From positions 434,001-498,000 of the forward strand of contig NZ_WOFH01000001.1 of assembly GCF_009733595.1 (NCBI RefSeq): 64,000 nucleotides of DNA. The letters run 5' to 3'. Positions 17,212 through 24,967 of the stretch are shown piece after piece. Every line of letters starts with the position of its first letter. Within the stretch, counting starts at the first letter, position 1. A program made the position numbers and the translations under genes. The stretch is from Actinomadura litoris (GTDB lineage Bacteria; Actinomycetota; Actinomycetes; Streptosporangiales; Streptosporangiaceae). The notes below the pieces were generated by a model. The model was given only the letters and a program-made list of their open reading frames with translations, was not told the DNA's origin and did not search any database.

Positions 17212-19478
17212 CCACCACCGGATCCAGCACCGCGCCTACCAGCGAGCCCCTCACCGGCTCACAGAACAGGCTTGAGGCAGGGGCACCGGTCGGCACGATG
17301 GTGCAGGCCGCCACCGTCCACGGCGGTGTGCATGTGCACACGGCCGTGGACGGGAGTAGACGGCCGCCGATGCTGCTGCCCGCTCCACCCGGCCGGATCC
17401 GTGACCGGGAACGTGAGCGCAGCCTCCTGGTAGTTGTGGCGGCCAGGTACTTGACGCCCGACCGAGGTGAAGGGCGCGGCGAAGTTGGTGTACGGCCGGA
17501 CCTGCTGGTGATCAGCGGGCCGGGCGGTGTCGGCGCTACCGCCCTGGCCGCCGACCTCGCACACCGGGCGGTCCACGCCGGATCAGCGCCCGCCGGCGCC
17601 CTGTGGGCCGACCTCAGCGCCCTGGGCAAGGCGGAGATCGCCCCTGCCGCCACCGGTGCCGTGCTCGCGGGCTGGTTGCGGACGCTGGGAGCCGCCTGGA
17701 TCCCCGCCCACCCAGGCGAAGCCGCCGCGATGCTGCGGTCGCTGACCACGGACGGTGTCGTGGCGGTCATCGACCGTGCGACCAGCGCCGCGCAGGTGCG
17801 GGCACTGCTGCCCGCCACCGGCCTGGTCATCGTCACCAGCCGCCACCGGCTGCCCGAGCTGGCCGCCGACGGCGCCCACAATGTTGAGCTGGGCTCGCTG
17901 CCATTCGACGCCGGGATGGACGTGGCCGCCGATGTCATCGGTTCCCGCGCCACCGCAGACCCGGCCGGGCTCCGCGCGTTGGTGGCCGCGTGTGGTGGGC
18001 TCCCCGCTGCGATCGTCGCCGCCGCATCTTACGTGGCTGCCCGGCCGCACCGCCCCATCGGTGAACTGGCCGCCCGCCTCTCCCGACCCCGCCTCCGTCC
18101 GTGCCCGCCGCGCGCCATGGCGGGCCGTGATGATCCACCGCTTTCCAGCACCCCAGAACACACCGTCACCGTCGCTGAGGAGGAGAACATCGTGAACGCC
18201 GCTGTGGATGCCGCCTACTCCGAACTGTCCCCCCAACTTCAACACGCCTACCAGGTTCTGGCCGTCCTGCCTGGCCCGATCTTCAGCACCGACGCGGCCG
18301 CAGCCGCGCTCCAGCTGCGTGACGAAGCCACCGACAGCGTGCTCGCCCACCTCCGACAGGCGCACCTGGTGCAACACGAGATCGGCGACCAGTGGCGGCT
18401 GCGGGACCCCACGCAGGCCGCGCGCCTGGTCGGCCAGATGGCAGCCGACGAGCACGATGCCGTCGTGGCCACCGCCGCCCGCCACTACCTGATGTGGGCC
18501 GCCGGCATCGACACCGCCATGTCGCAACGTCGCCGCTACGCCGCGGTTTTCACCTGGCACCCCGAGCGTCCCTCGGCCGTGACCGGACGCCAGGCCGCGA
18601 TCGCGGCGATGCAGCCATGGGTTGCGACGCTTCTCGCCTCCCAAGCGGCCGCGGCCGACGCGGGCCAGCACTACCTGGCCTGGCAGTTCACCGACGTGCT
18701 GTGGGGCTACGTCATCCACCGGCAGGACTACGCCACCGGACAGCAGGTCTGCCAGGTCGCGCTGGACTCGGCCCGGCGCTGCGGCGACGTGGGCGCCCAG
18801 GCCCGCATCCACATGCTGGCCGGCGCCCTGGCACGACGCCAGGGTCATCTGGACGCCGCGCTGGATCACCATGCCGTCAGCGACGAACTCGCCCGCCAAG
18901 CCGGCGACACCCTCTCCTGCGCCGCCACTCGCGAGCATCTCGGGGCGACGCTGCGGGAGCTGGGACGTCCGGATGAGGCAATAGCCGTCCTGGAAACGGG
19001 GCTCGCGCTTTACGACGCGTCACCGCCCTACCCCCGTGGGCGGGCACTGCTGCTCCGCCAACTCGGCGCCGCCCTGAGTGACCGAGGACGCCACCACGAA
19101 GCCGCCCCACACTTCGCCGAGGCCGAACAGATCTTCGTCAACCTCGGCGAGGAGTACCCGCGCGCCCGCCTCGCCCTCAATCAGGCCGAAGCAGCCATCA
19201 ATCGCGGCGACTTCGACCAAGCCCTCGATCGCCTCGACCTCGCCGCCGATCTCCTTCCCGACTCCTCCGCACCCCACGACGGATACCTGCACTGCCTGTA
19301 TGCCAAGGCCCACACCGGCACCGGGGACACCGACGCCGCCCGCCGAGCCCTGGCCACCGCCGAGCACCTCGGGGCAGCCCTCCCCGCCGACCACCCCACC
19401 GCCCACTTCATCCGCTCGATCAGGGACGACCTGGCCGCCACCGGCCCGGAGGTCAACTCGGACGCTAATCCGGTCTGA
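17208..19478 (+). CDS. NB-ARC/TPR (STAND-like) protein lacking the Walker A lysine
   Basis: A 756-residue protein from GTG 17208, overlapping the HAD gene. Near the N-terminus is VQAATVHGGVHVHTA, a motif often seen before NTPase domains of actinobacterial STAND proteins. The P-loop reads SGPGGVGATALAADL (about residue 103), with Ala where Lys is expected, while the NB-ARC GLP motif (CGGLPAAIVAAASYVA, about 262) is kept. The C-terminal half (about 470-740) is TPR repeats. STAND proteins are signal-responsive switches in regulation and immunity. The missing lysine suggests altered nucleotide use. Confidence 0.8.
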   Translation: MTTTGSSTAPTSEPLTGSQNRLEAGAPVGTMVQAATVHGGVHVHTAVDGSRRPPMLLPAPPGRIRDRERERSLLVVVAARYLTPDRGEGRGEVGVRPDLLVISGPGGVGATALAADLAHRAVHAGSAPAGALWADLSALGKAEIAPAATGAVLAGWLRTLGAAWIPAHPGEAAAMLRSLTTDGVVAVIDRATSAAQVRALLPATGLVIVTSRHRLPELAADGAHNVELGSLPFDAGMDVAADVIGSRATADPAGLRALVAACGGLPAAIVAAASYVAARPHRPIGELAARLSRPRLRPCPPRAMAGRDDPPLSSTPEHTVTVAEEENIVNAAVDAAYSELSPQLQHAYQVLAVLPGPIFSTDAAAAALQLRDEATDSVLAHLRQAHLVQHEIGDQWRLRDPTQAARLVGQMAADEHDAVVATAARHYLMWAAGIDTAMSQRRRYAAVFTWHPERPSAVTGRQAAIAAMQPWVATLLASQAAAADAGQHYLAWQFTDVLWGYVIHRQDYATGQQVCQVALDSARRCGDVGAQARIHMLAGALARRQGHLDAALDHHAVSDELARQAGDTLSCAATREHLGATLRELGRPDEAIAVLETGLALYDASPPYPRGRALLLRQLGAALSDRGRHHEAAPHFAEAEQIFVNLGEEYPRARLALNQAEAAINRGDFDQALDRLDLAADLLPDSSAPHDGYLHCLYAKAHTGTGDTDAARRALATAEHLGAALPADHPTAHFIRSIRDDLAATGPEVNSDANPV

Positions 19479-19541
19479 TGGCCGCCGGGCTTCCCTGTCA
19501 GAGCGCGCAGATCCTCCACAAACTTCTCGCTGGGAGCACGC

Positions 19542-20396
19542 ATGTCTGAAACGGAGACGTGGGACAAGCCCGTCATCCTCCGGGTCGGCACCTACAACTT
19601 GTTCGAAGGCGGCCTGGCCAACCTCGCCGACCACAACCAGTCCGGCGACATCGGCGAGCCCGATCTCGACGATTCCCGCTTGCGCAAGCAGCTCGGGTTG
19701 CTGTCACGCCACAACTTCGACGTGGTCGGACTCCAGGAGGCCACCTGGGGTGTGCACTCGCCGCAGCTGGAAAAGCTCGTCGCCGCCGAGCTCGGAATGC
19801 GCTGGTCGTTCGTGGGCCGCTCGAACTTCTACGGTTGCGACCTGGCGACCTTCGTCCGCACAGGCGACAATCTCACCGTCGAACACGTCGAGCACCTGAC
19901 CGGTGCACCATTCGTCCATGGCCTCACCAACGTAACCGTCCGGGTTAACGGGCGCCGTCGGCCCATCCATGTCCTGGTCGGCCACTCAGCCCCCAGCTCC
20001 CCCGGCGTTCGGCATCTTGAGGCCGAAACAATCACCGTGCACCGGCACCTCGACGTGATCTACCTATGCGATCACAATTCCGCGGCGCTCGACGACAACC
20101 CAAAGACCACCGGACTCGATCCCTACAAAACGGCCAAGAAGCTCGACACCACCCCGGCGCAGGAGCTCGACGCCGCCGGTTTCCGCGACGTCGGCCGCGT
20201 CTGGAAGGACCCGACCCCGACCGTGGGGCATGGAACCCCCAACGAGGACGGCGGTGGTGATCATCTCGCCTACCGATGCGACCAGGTCCGAACGACGCTG
20301 CCCACCGCATGCATCACCGGGTACGGCGTCGAGCTCAACGGAGACAAATGGTCCGACCACCGTCTCGTGTGGGCTGAGTTCACCATCGGCAGATAG
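19542..20396 (+). CDS. Endonuclease/exonuclease/phosphatase-fold protein
   Basis: A 284-residue protein from ATG 19542. EEP-fold landmarks: RVGTYNLFEGG at the N-terminus (the catalytic Asn), VVGLQEATWGV (the Glu metal ligand) and SDHRLVWAEFTI at the C-terminus (the terminal Asp-His pair). The family hydrolyses phosphodiester or phosphomonoester bonds in DNA, RNA or lipid head groups. No signal peptide is seen, so it is probably cytoplasmic. It lies 63 bases after the NB-ARC/TPR gene and could be its effector, which is inference from position. Confidence 0.82.
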   Translation: MSETETWDKPVILRVGTYNLFEGGLANLADHNQSGDIGEPDLDDSRLRKQLGLLSRHNFDVVGLQEATWGVHSPQLEKLVAAELGMRWSFVGRSNFYGCDLATFVRTGDNLTVEHVEHLTGAPFVHGLTNVTVRVNGRRRPIHVLVGHSAPSSPGVRHLEAETITVHRHLDVIYLCDHNSAALDDNPKTTGLDPYKTAKKLDTTPAQELDAAGFRDVGRVWKDPTPTVGHGTPNEDGGGDHLAYRCDQVRTTLPTACITGYGVELNGDKWSDHRLVWAEFTIGR

Positions 20397-20442
20397 CGCC
20401 GCCCCCAGATCCGCCTATCCCCGGAGCAGAGATCCATTCCGC

Positions 20443-21321
20443 ATGACCAATTCCGCGCTCGACGTCGAACCGTTCGGCTCCACCGATCCCACCGCGCGGA
20501 TCGATCACCTGTACCGCCTGCGCCGCGCGACCCACCATTTCATCGTCCGATACGGCGAAGCCCACTGGGCCGAGGAGCAGCGATTCTCCGGGCGGCTCAC
20601 CGCCCCGCCGACCATCACCGCTCTCCCCGCCCGCCGACGGCCCAAGGCGCTGGCGGCCGACGAAGCGCGCCGCGTCGCCGACGCACACCTCTACGGGCTG
20701 GACGAGGTGGCCGCCACCACCGCCGTCACCCTGGGCGCCCGCATGGTCGAGTTCACCTCCAGCGACGCCGACCCAGACGTCGACCGAGCGTGGAGCCCCG
20801 TTGCCAGACCACCCGCCGAGTCCGGCCTCCTGTGGTGGGCCGGCGGCATCGGCTACGACAACCTCGGTGTCCCGTTGGTCGCCGCCCACTGGGGGCCGAT
20901 GGCGGAGGGCACATGGCTGGCGTTCTGGGCCGATAACCGTGCCGTCGTCCAAAACGAGATGGCCCAGCACGGCTGGACACGTAGCCAAGCCCATCTCGTT
21001 CTGCAGGAGTTCGGCCCCCTGGCCACGACCGGGATCGCCGCTGGTCTCAGCCCACGCCTGGATGCCAAGCCGCCCCCCGATCCCGGCGCGAGGCAGCCGC
21101 CTCCACCGACCGACTCTCCACTCGCGCTGACCGCGACCGTCGCGGCCTCGTGGGCGCTGCTGACCACGCCCGGCGCCGCCCGCCTGATCACACGCGAACC
21201 CGACCCGGACGAGGCCGTCCGCGACCGCCGAGCCGGGCTCACGCCCCGCCCCGCAACCCTGGCCGCCGCGCCGATCGACCCTCAGATCCTCCAACGCCTG
21301 TACACCCAGGAGCAGCGGTGA
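20443..21321 (+). CDS. Hypothetical protein
   Basis: A 292-residue protein from ATG 20443; the frame extends upstream only inside the preceding gene. The N-terminal half contains TARIDHLYRLRRATHHFIVR and a Trp-rich segment (GLLWWAGGIGYDNLGVP, WLAFWADN). The C-terminal third is Pro-rich, followed by a possible membrane or helical stretch (ALTATVAASWALLTTPGAA). No family recognised. It is coupled by GTGA to the next small gene. Confidence 0.6.
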   Translation: MTNSALDVEPFGSTDPTARIDHLYRLRRATHHFIVRYGEAHWAEEQRFSGRLTAPPTITALPARRRPKALAADEARRVADAHLYGLDEVAATTAVTLGARMVEFTSSDADPDVDRAWSPVARPPAESGLLWWAGGIGYDNLGVPLVAAHWGPMAEGTWLAFWADNRAVVQNEMAQHGWTRSQAHLVLQEFGPLATTGIAAGLSPRLDAKPPPDPGARQPPPPTDSPLALTATVAASWALLTTPGAARLITREPDPDEAVRDRRAGLTPRPATLAAAPIDPQILQRLYTQEQR

Positions 21322-21779
21322 ACCGGGACCGAGGCATGCAAGAGCAACGACCTCCGCGCGAGCAGGTCCCTCCGAGACAAGCTCCACGAGAGCAGGCTCC
21401 GCAGGAGCAGAAGGCTGCGCCAAGGCGAGGAGGGGACATTCTGACGGCCTTGGGCGCCCTTGCTGCCCAGGCAGAGATCACGATGAAGATCGTGCGCGGC
21501 GGCGGCCTAGACGACCTGCCCTTGCCTGGGGTCGTGGACGCGCTGGGATGCCTGATGCACAACGTCGAGGTGCTCCATCAGCTGGTGGCGGCGGTGAACG
21601 AACGCGCGGCACAGATCCGAGAGCGAGAGGTCACCGAACGGCCCGCCGGAACCACCCTGGAAACGATGGACTCGGCGCTGATGACGCTGGGCTACGGGCA
21701 AGAGACCGCGATGTCGATGCATCGCCTGCTATCGCTGGGGCACCGCGAACTGGTCCTCGTGGACGAGGGCGAGGTGTGA
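21318..21779 (+). CDS. Hypothetical protein with Pro/Gln/Arg-rich N-terminus
   Basis: A 153-residue protein from GTG 21318 overlapping the previous stop. Residues 8-38 form short repeats of the type PPREQ/APREQ/APQEQ. The rest is predicted helical (ILTALGALAAQAEITMKIVR; MLHNVEVLHQLVAAVNERA-like). The repeat tract looks like a linker or interaction segment. No family recognised; its place between the EEP-fold gene and the lanthipeptide genes is the main clue to its role. Confidence 0.55.
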   Translation: MNRDRGMQEQRPPREQVPPRQAPREQAPQEQKAAPRRGGDILTALGALAAQAEITMKIVRGGGLDDLPLPGVVDALGCLMHNVEVLHQLVAAVNERAAQIREREVTERPAGTTLETMDSALMTLGYGQETAMSMHRLLSLGHRELVLVDEGEV

Positions 21780-21875
21780 TCAGCCCCTGACCATCTTCCT
21801 GGCCCCCGAGCCAGTTGACACCCGATCCACCCAGAGGTTGGACAGACACAAGAGAGGCGCGCACAGGAGGTTCCC

Positions 21876-22448
21876 ATGACGATCACTCCAGAGAAGCCCG
21901 TAACTGCCGCCCAACCGGACCAGATCAACCAGGTTGGCCGTGACCCGCGTGAACTGATCCCTGCTCCTGCGTTCGCTCTACTGGTCGAGGACGTCCGCAA
22001 AGCCACGCACGCCACCCACGACTACTGCCAGCGCGTCGTCGGCCAGCACCTGGTGTTCCTCAAGGCCGTAGGTGAGATCCGCCGCGCCGAGCGCCAAGAC
22101 CCGAGCAACTACGTCCGCATCGTCCCGACCCCGCCGGTAGATCAGGCGTGGCACCTGAGCCTCCAGCGCACCGAGGTGTACGTTCCGATGAGCTACCGGT
22201 TCGCCGAGTCGTTCATCCACCACCGACCGGTCATGGACGACGACATCCGATCCGGTACCGCCCTCGCCCGCACCATCCCTCGACTGCACGCCACCGGCTA
22301 CTACGTGGACCCGGAGTTCTGGGAGGGCGAGGCCGGGGCGAGCTGCTGTCCGCCTGATTGCAACGACATGGACGGCCGAGGCTGGCGATCGGTGGTGGAC
22401 TGGAGCGGGCACCTGCCGCTGGAAGCCCCACTCACCATCGCCATTTGA
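21876..22448 (+). CDS. GRDP-like protein with VDxxWH motif
   Basis: A 190-residue protein from ATG 21876 with an excellent AGGAGG 6 bases upstream. The segment VPTPPVDQAWHLSLQRTEVY followed by FIHHRPV resembles glycine-rich-domain (GRDP-like) proteins, which carry VDxxWHxxxLxTxxY and a following HH/HxP. Near the C-terminus is a cysteine cluster (CCPPDC). The biochemical role of this family is unknown. It is the first of a run of genes leading directly into the lanthipeptide cluster, 17 bases before the kinase gene. Confidence 0.52.
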   Translation: MTITPEKPVTAAQPDQINQVGRDPRELIPAPAFALLVEDVRKATHATHDYCQRVVGQHLVFLKAVGEIRRAERQDPSNYVRIVPTPPVDQAWHLSLQRTEVYVPMSYRFAESFIHHRPVMDDDIRSGTALARTIPRLHATGYYVDPEFWEGEAGASCCPPDCNDMDGRGWRSVVDWSGHLPLEAPLTIAI

Positions 22449-22465
22449 GCGAGAAGGAGCCGCGC

Positions 22466-23275
22466 GTGCGCACGGACTGGTCTGATCTGCCCGAGGACCT
22501 GCGAACCGAGATCGAAGCCCATACCGGCCCCGTCGTCGACGTCGAACCGGCCCCCACGGGCAACCACGCGGACATCGCATCCACCCTGTACACCACCGGC
22601 GGCCCCGTGTTCGTCAAGGCCGCACGCAAGCTGGCCGACAGGGACGGTCCCGAGGTCAAGTCGCTGCGCCGCGAAGCCTCCGTCAACCCCGTAGTGACCG
22701 AGTTAGCTCCTCGGCTGCGTTGGCAGGTCGAAGCCGGGGAGTGGCTCGCCCTCGGCTTCGACCACGTGCAAGGACGCCCCGCCGACTTCTCTCCAGGGTC
22801 GCCCGACCTGGATGTGCTGGCCAAGACCATCCAGGCGATTCACAACGCTCCGTGCCCCGACGCGGTACGACTGGTCGTCGAGCGACGCTGGCAAAAACAC
22901 ACTGCTGACGTGGCCTTTCTAGCCGGGCACACGCTGCTTCACACCGACCTCAACCAGGACAACTTCATCATCACCTCCGACGGCCGCGCCTACGTGGTGG
23001 ACTGGGCGTTCGTATCCCGCGGTGCCGCCTGGGTGGAGTTGGGGCTGCTGATCCCCTGGCTGCTCAAGGCCGGCCACTCGCCGAACGAAGCCGAGGCGTG
23101 GGTTTCCCAGTTCCCGTCCTGGGAGCAGACTGCGGCGGCCGACATCGACACCTTCGCCGCGGCGTTCGCCATGCAGTGGCGGAAGGCGAGTCAGATGCGC
23201 GAGGACCCTTGGGTTCACCTTCACGCCGATCTGACCGGGCGGTGGGACGACCACCGCCGCCAGCTGGCAACGTGA
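22466..23275 (+). CDS. Aminoglycoside-phosphotransferase (APH)-family kinase
   Basis: A 269-residue protein from GTG 22466 after GAGAAGGAGC. The APH catalytic loop is clear: LLHTDLNQDNFII (HxDxxxxN, about residue 158), followed by AYVVDWAFVSRGAAWVEL in place of the usual DWE metal motif. An N-terminal nucleotide-binding part includes VFVKAARK with a candidate ATP-contacting lysine. APH enzymes phosphorylate small molecules or sometimes proteins. It lies immediately upstream of the lanthipeptide methyltransferase on the same strand, so it could tailor the peptide, give self-protection, or be unrelated. Confidence 0.78.
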   Translation: MRTDWSDLPEDLRTEIEAHTGPVVDVEPAPTGNHADIASTLYTTGGPVFVKAARKLADRDGPEVKSLRREASVNPVVTELAPRLRWQVEAGEWLALGFDHVQGRPADFSPGSPDLDVLAKTIQAIHNAPCPDAVRLVVERRWQKHTADVAFLAGHTLLHTDLNQDNFIITSDGRAYVVDWAFVSRGAAWVELGLLIPWLLKAGHSPNEAEAWVSQFPSWEQTAAADIDTFAAAFAMQWRKASQMREDPWVHLHADLTGRWDDHRRQLAT

Positions 23276-23355
23276 AACCGACTATCACCACCCCGCCCGT
23301 TCCCTCGACCACGCCAAAGGGCGGATGGTCGAACAGCGACAAGGAGGCTCTCTTC

Positions 23356-23418
23356 GTGACATCGCACCGTCGCCGGTTCGCACACCGGTTCGTACCGACC
23401 CGGGGAAGTGCGTCGTGA
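23356..23418 (+). CDS. Possible 20-residue leader ORF upstream of the methyltransferase
   Basis: GTG 23356 follows an AAGGAGG site at 23341-23347, the strongest ribosome site in this area. The tiny frame encodes a basic peptide beginning VTSHRRRFAHR, and its TGA (23416-23418) overlaps the GTG (23415) of the methyltransferase. This looks like a translational-coupling or attenuation leader. Alternatively the strong site could serve a methyltransferase start misplaced by a sequencing error. Confidence 0.4.
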   Translation: MTSHRRRFAHRFVPTRGSAS

Positions 23419-24698
23419 GCGTCGACACTGCAAGCCGTGCCGACCGGGCCGAGGAGCTTCGCAACGCCCTGGTCGACACGATCATCACCGACCATCGGGG
23501 CAAGGGTTTGGCGATGCCTGCCGAGGTGGAGGCGGCGATGCGGACGGTTCCTCGCGAGGTGTTCACTCCGGGCGTCACGTTGGAGGAGGCGTACGAGAAC
23601 ACTGCGGTGATCACCGCCCGGCGTGGTGAGGAGGCGGTCAGTTCGGTATCGGCGCCATACCTGATCGCCGAGATGCTCGGCCAGGCGGTCGAGGCGCTCG
23701 GCGGGTTGGAGGGCCGCGCCGTCCTGGAGGTCGGCAGCGGCGGCTACAACGCCTCGCTGCTGCGCGAGCTCGTCGGCCCGTCCGGGTCGGTCACGACCGT
23801 CGACATCGACCCCGAGGTGACCGACCGGGCCGCCTCCTGCCTGGAGCGGGCGGGCTACAACGACGTCACCGTGGTCTGCGCGGACGCCGAGCACCCGGTC
23901 GAGCCGGCCCGCCGCTACGACCTGATCACCGTGACTGCGGGGGCCTGGGACATTCCACCCGCGTGGCGCGAGCAACTCGCCGAGGACGGTGTCCTGGTCG
24001 TCCCCCTGCGCACGTGGGGGCTGACCCGGTCGTGGGCACTGCGACGCTCCGGAGACCGGTTGACCAGCCTCAGCCACCGGCAGTGCGGGTTCGTCTCAAT
24101 GCGGGGGGACGGCGGCAGGAGCCTGCGGTACGTCGACGTCGCCGAGGGTGTGCACCTGCGCCTCGATGAGGACACCCTCGCCGCCCCTGACGCGCTCGCC
24201 CGCACGGTCGGCGACCTGCTCAGCCAGCCCCGCGAGGTGGCATGGGCCGGGGTAAGCCTTCCGCCCCGCACCATGTTGTCCAACCTGGACCTGTGGCTGG
24301 CCACTCGTTTCGCGGGGGAGGCCGGCGAGTTCATGGTGCTGACGGCGCAGGAGGAGGCCGTCGAGTCCGGCATCGTCGCGCCGTCGTGGCGGTTCGGTGC
24401 CCCCGCCGCCCTGGTCGAGGGCACGTTCTCCTACCGGTCGGCGCTGAAGTGGACCGACCGGAGGTTTGATCTCGGCGCAACCGCCCACGGACCCGCCGCC
24501 GCTGCGGCGGCCGAGCGGATAGTCGAGCACATGCGCGCATGGCTGAACGCCGCCAGTCCGATTCCGGCTCTGGAGGTTCTGCCCGCGCGCACTCCCGACG
24601 GCGACCTGCCGGACGGGACCGTCCTGGACAAGCGACACAGCCGCATCGTCCTTTCCTTCCCCACCGTCATCTCCCAGCCAGAAGGGACAAACTCCTGA
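23415..24698 (+). CDS. FxLD-system lanthipeptide O-methyltransferase (PIMT-like)
   Basis: A 427-residue protein from GTG 23415, coupled to the small leader frame; ATG 23325 in the same frame is an alternative. The N-terminal 215 residues resemble protein-L-isoaspartate O-methyltransferase: SVSAPYLIAEMLGQ, SAM motif VLEVGSGGYNASLLREL (about residue 105) and TTVDIDPEV. The C-terminal half (about 215-427) is the extension found in lanthipeptide-cluster PIMT homologues. Such enzymes methylate an Asp side chain of the cyclised peptide, which can lead to aspartimide or isoAsp. The gene overlaps the precursor gene by one base (TGATG). Confidence 0.88.
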   Translation: MSVDTASRADRAEELRNALVDTIITDHRGKGLAMPAEVEAAMRTVPREVFTPGVTLEEAYENTAVITARRGEEAVSSVSAPYLIAEMLGQAVEALGGLEGRAVLEVGSGGYNASLLRELVGPSGSVTTVDIDPEVTDRAASCLERAGYNDVTVVCADAEHPVEPARRYDLITVTAGAWDIPPAWREQLAEDGVLVVPLRTWGLTRSWALRRSGDRLTSLSHRQCGFVSMRGDGGRSLRYVDVAEGVHLRLDEDTLAAPDALARTVGDLLSQPREVAWAGVSLPPRTMLSNLDLWLATRFAGEAGEFMVLTAQEEAVESGIVAPSWRFGAPAALVEGTFSYRSALKWTDRRFDLGATAHGPAAAAAAERIVEHMRAWLNAASPIPALEVLPARTPDGDLPDGTVLDKRHSRIVLSFPTVISQPEGTNS

Positions 24699-24850
24699 TG
24701 GAGCACGACGAGCAGTACGACTTGAACATCCGTCTGGTCGACTCCGGGGACGTCGCCAGCGGTCACGCCACCAGCACCGACGACAACTGCGGCTCGGGCA
24801 ACACCGACTCGGACGCCTGTACCACCAACGCCGACGCTGGCGTGCGCTAA
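24698..24850 (+). CDS. FxLD-type lanthipeptide precursor
   Basis: A 50-residue peptide whose ATG overlaps the methyltransferase stop, with AGAAGGG upstream. The leader carries YDLNIRLVDSGD (residues 7-18) at the position of the FxLD/FNLD box recognised by class I dehydratases, here with Tyr for Phe and Asn for Asp. The core begins around TSTDDNCGS and contains only two cysteines (31 and 41), several Ser/Thr (25-27, 33, 36, 38, 42, 43) and Asp residues (28, 29, 37, 39) that could be the methyltransferase target. At most two (methyl)lanthionine rings can form. No Gly-Gly or other obvious protease site is visible. Confidence 0.85.
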   Translation: MEHDEQYDLNIRLVDSGDVASGHATSTDDNCGSGNTDSDACTTNADAGVR

Positions 24851-24869
24851 CCACCCCGCAACGCCTCTT

Positions 24870-24920
24870 GCCGGGCCTGGTCCCGCGCGCGGCTCCGTCC
24901 GCAACAGGGCCGGGCCCGGC
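24870..24920 (+). terminator. GC-rich hairpin between precursor and LanB genes
   Basis: GCCGGGCC (24870-24877) is complementary to GGCCCGGC (24913-24920) across a 35-base loop. It falls in the only sizeable gap of the lanthipeptide operon, right after the precursor gene. There is no T-run. Partial terminators or RNA-stabilising hairpins at this place are common in RiPP operons and raise precursor mRNA relative to enzyme mRNA. That role is inferred. Confidence 0.4.
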
Positions 24921-24967
24921 CCGCGTTGAACGCCCCCTCTGCCGACCGCCAGGACGGTGAGCGACCC

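Noticed and set aside
17583..18938. 450-codon minus-strand frame opposite the NB-ARC/TPR gene
   Set aside because: Gly-rich antisense shadow without motifs or a ribosome site.
21318..21450. PPREQ/APREQ repeats as a possible minisatellite
   Set aside because: The repeats are short, imperfect and inside a coding frame; they look like a protein linker, not a DNA repeat element.
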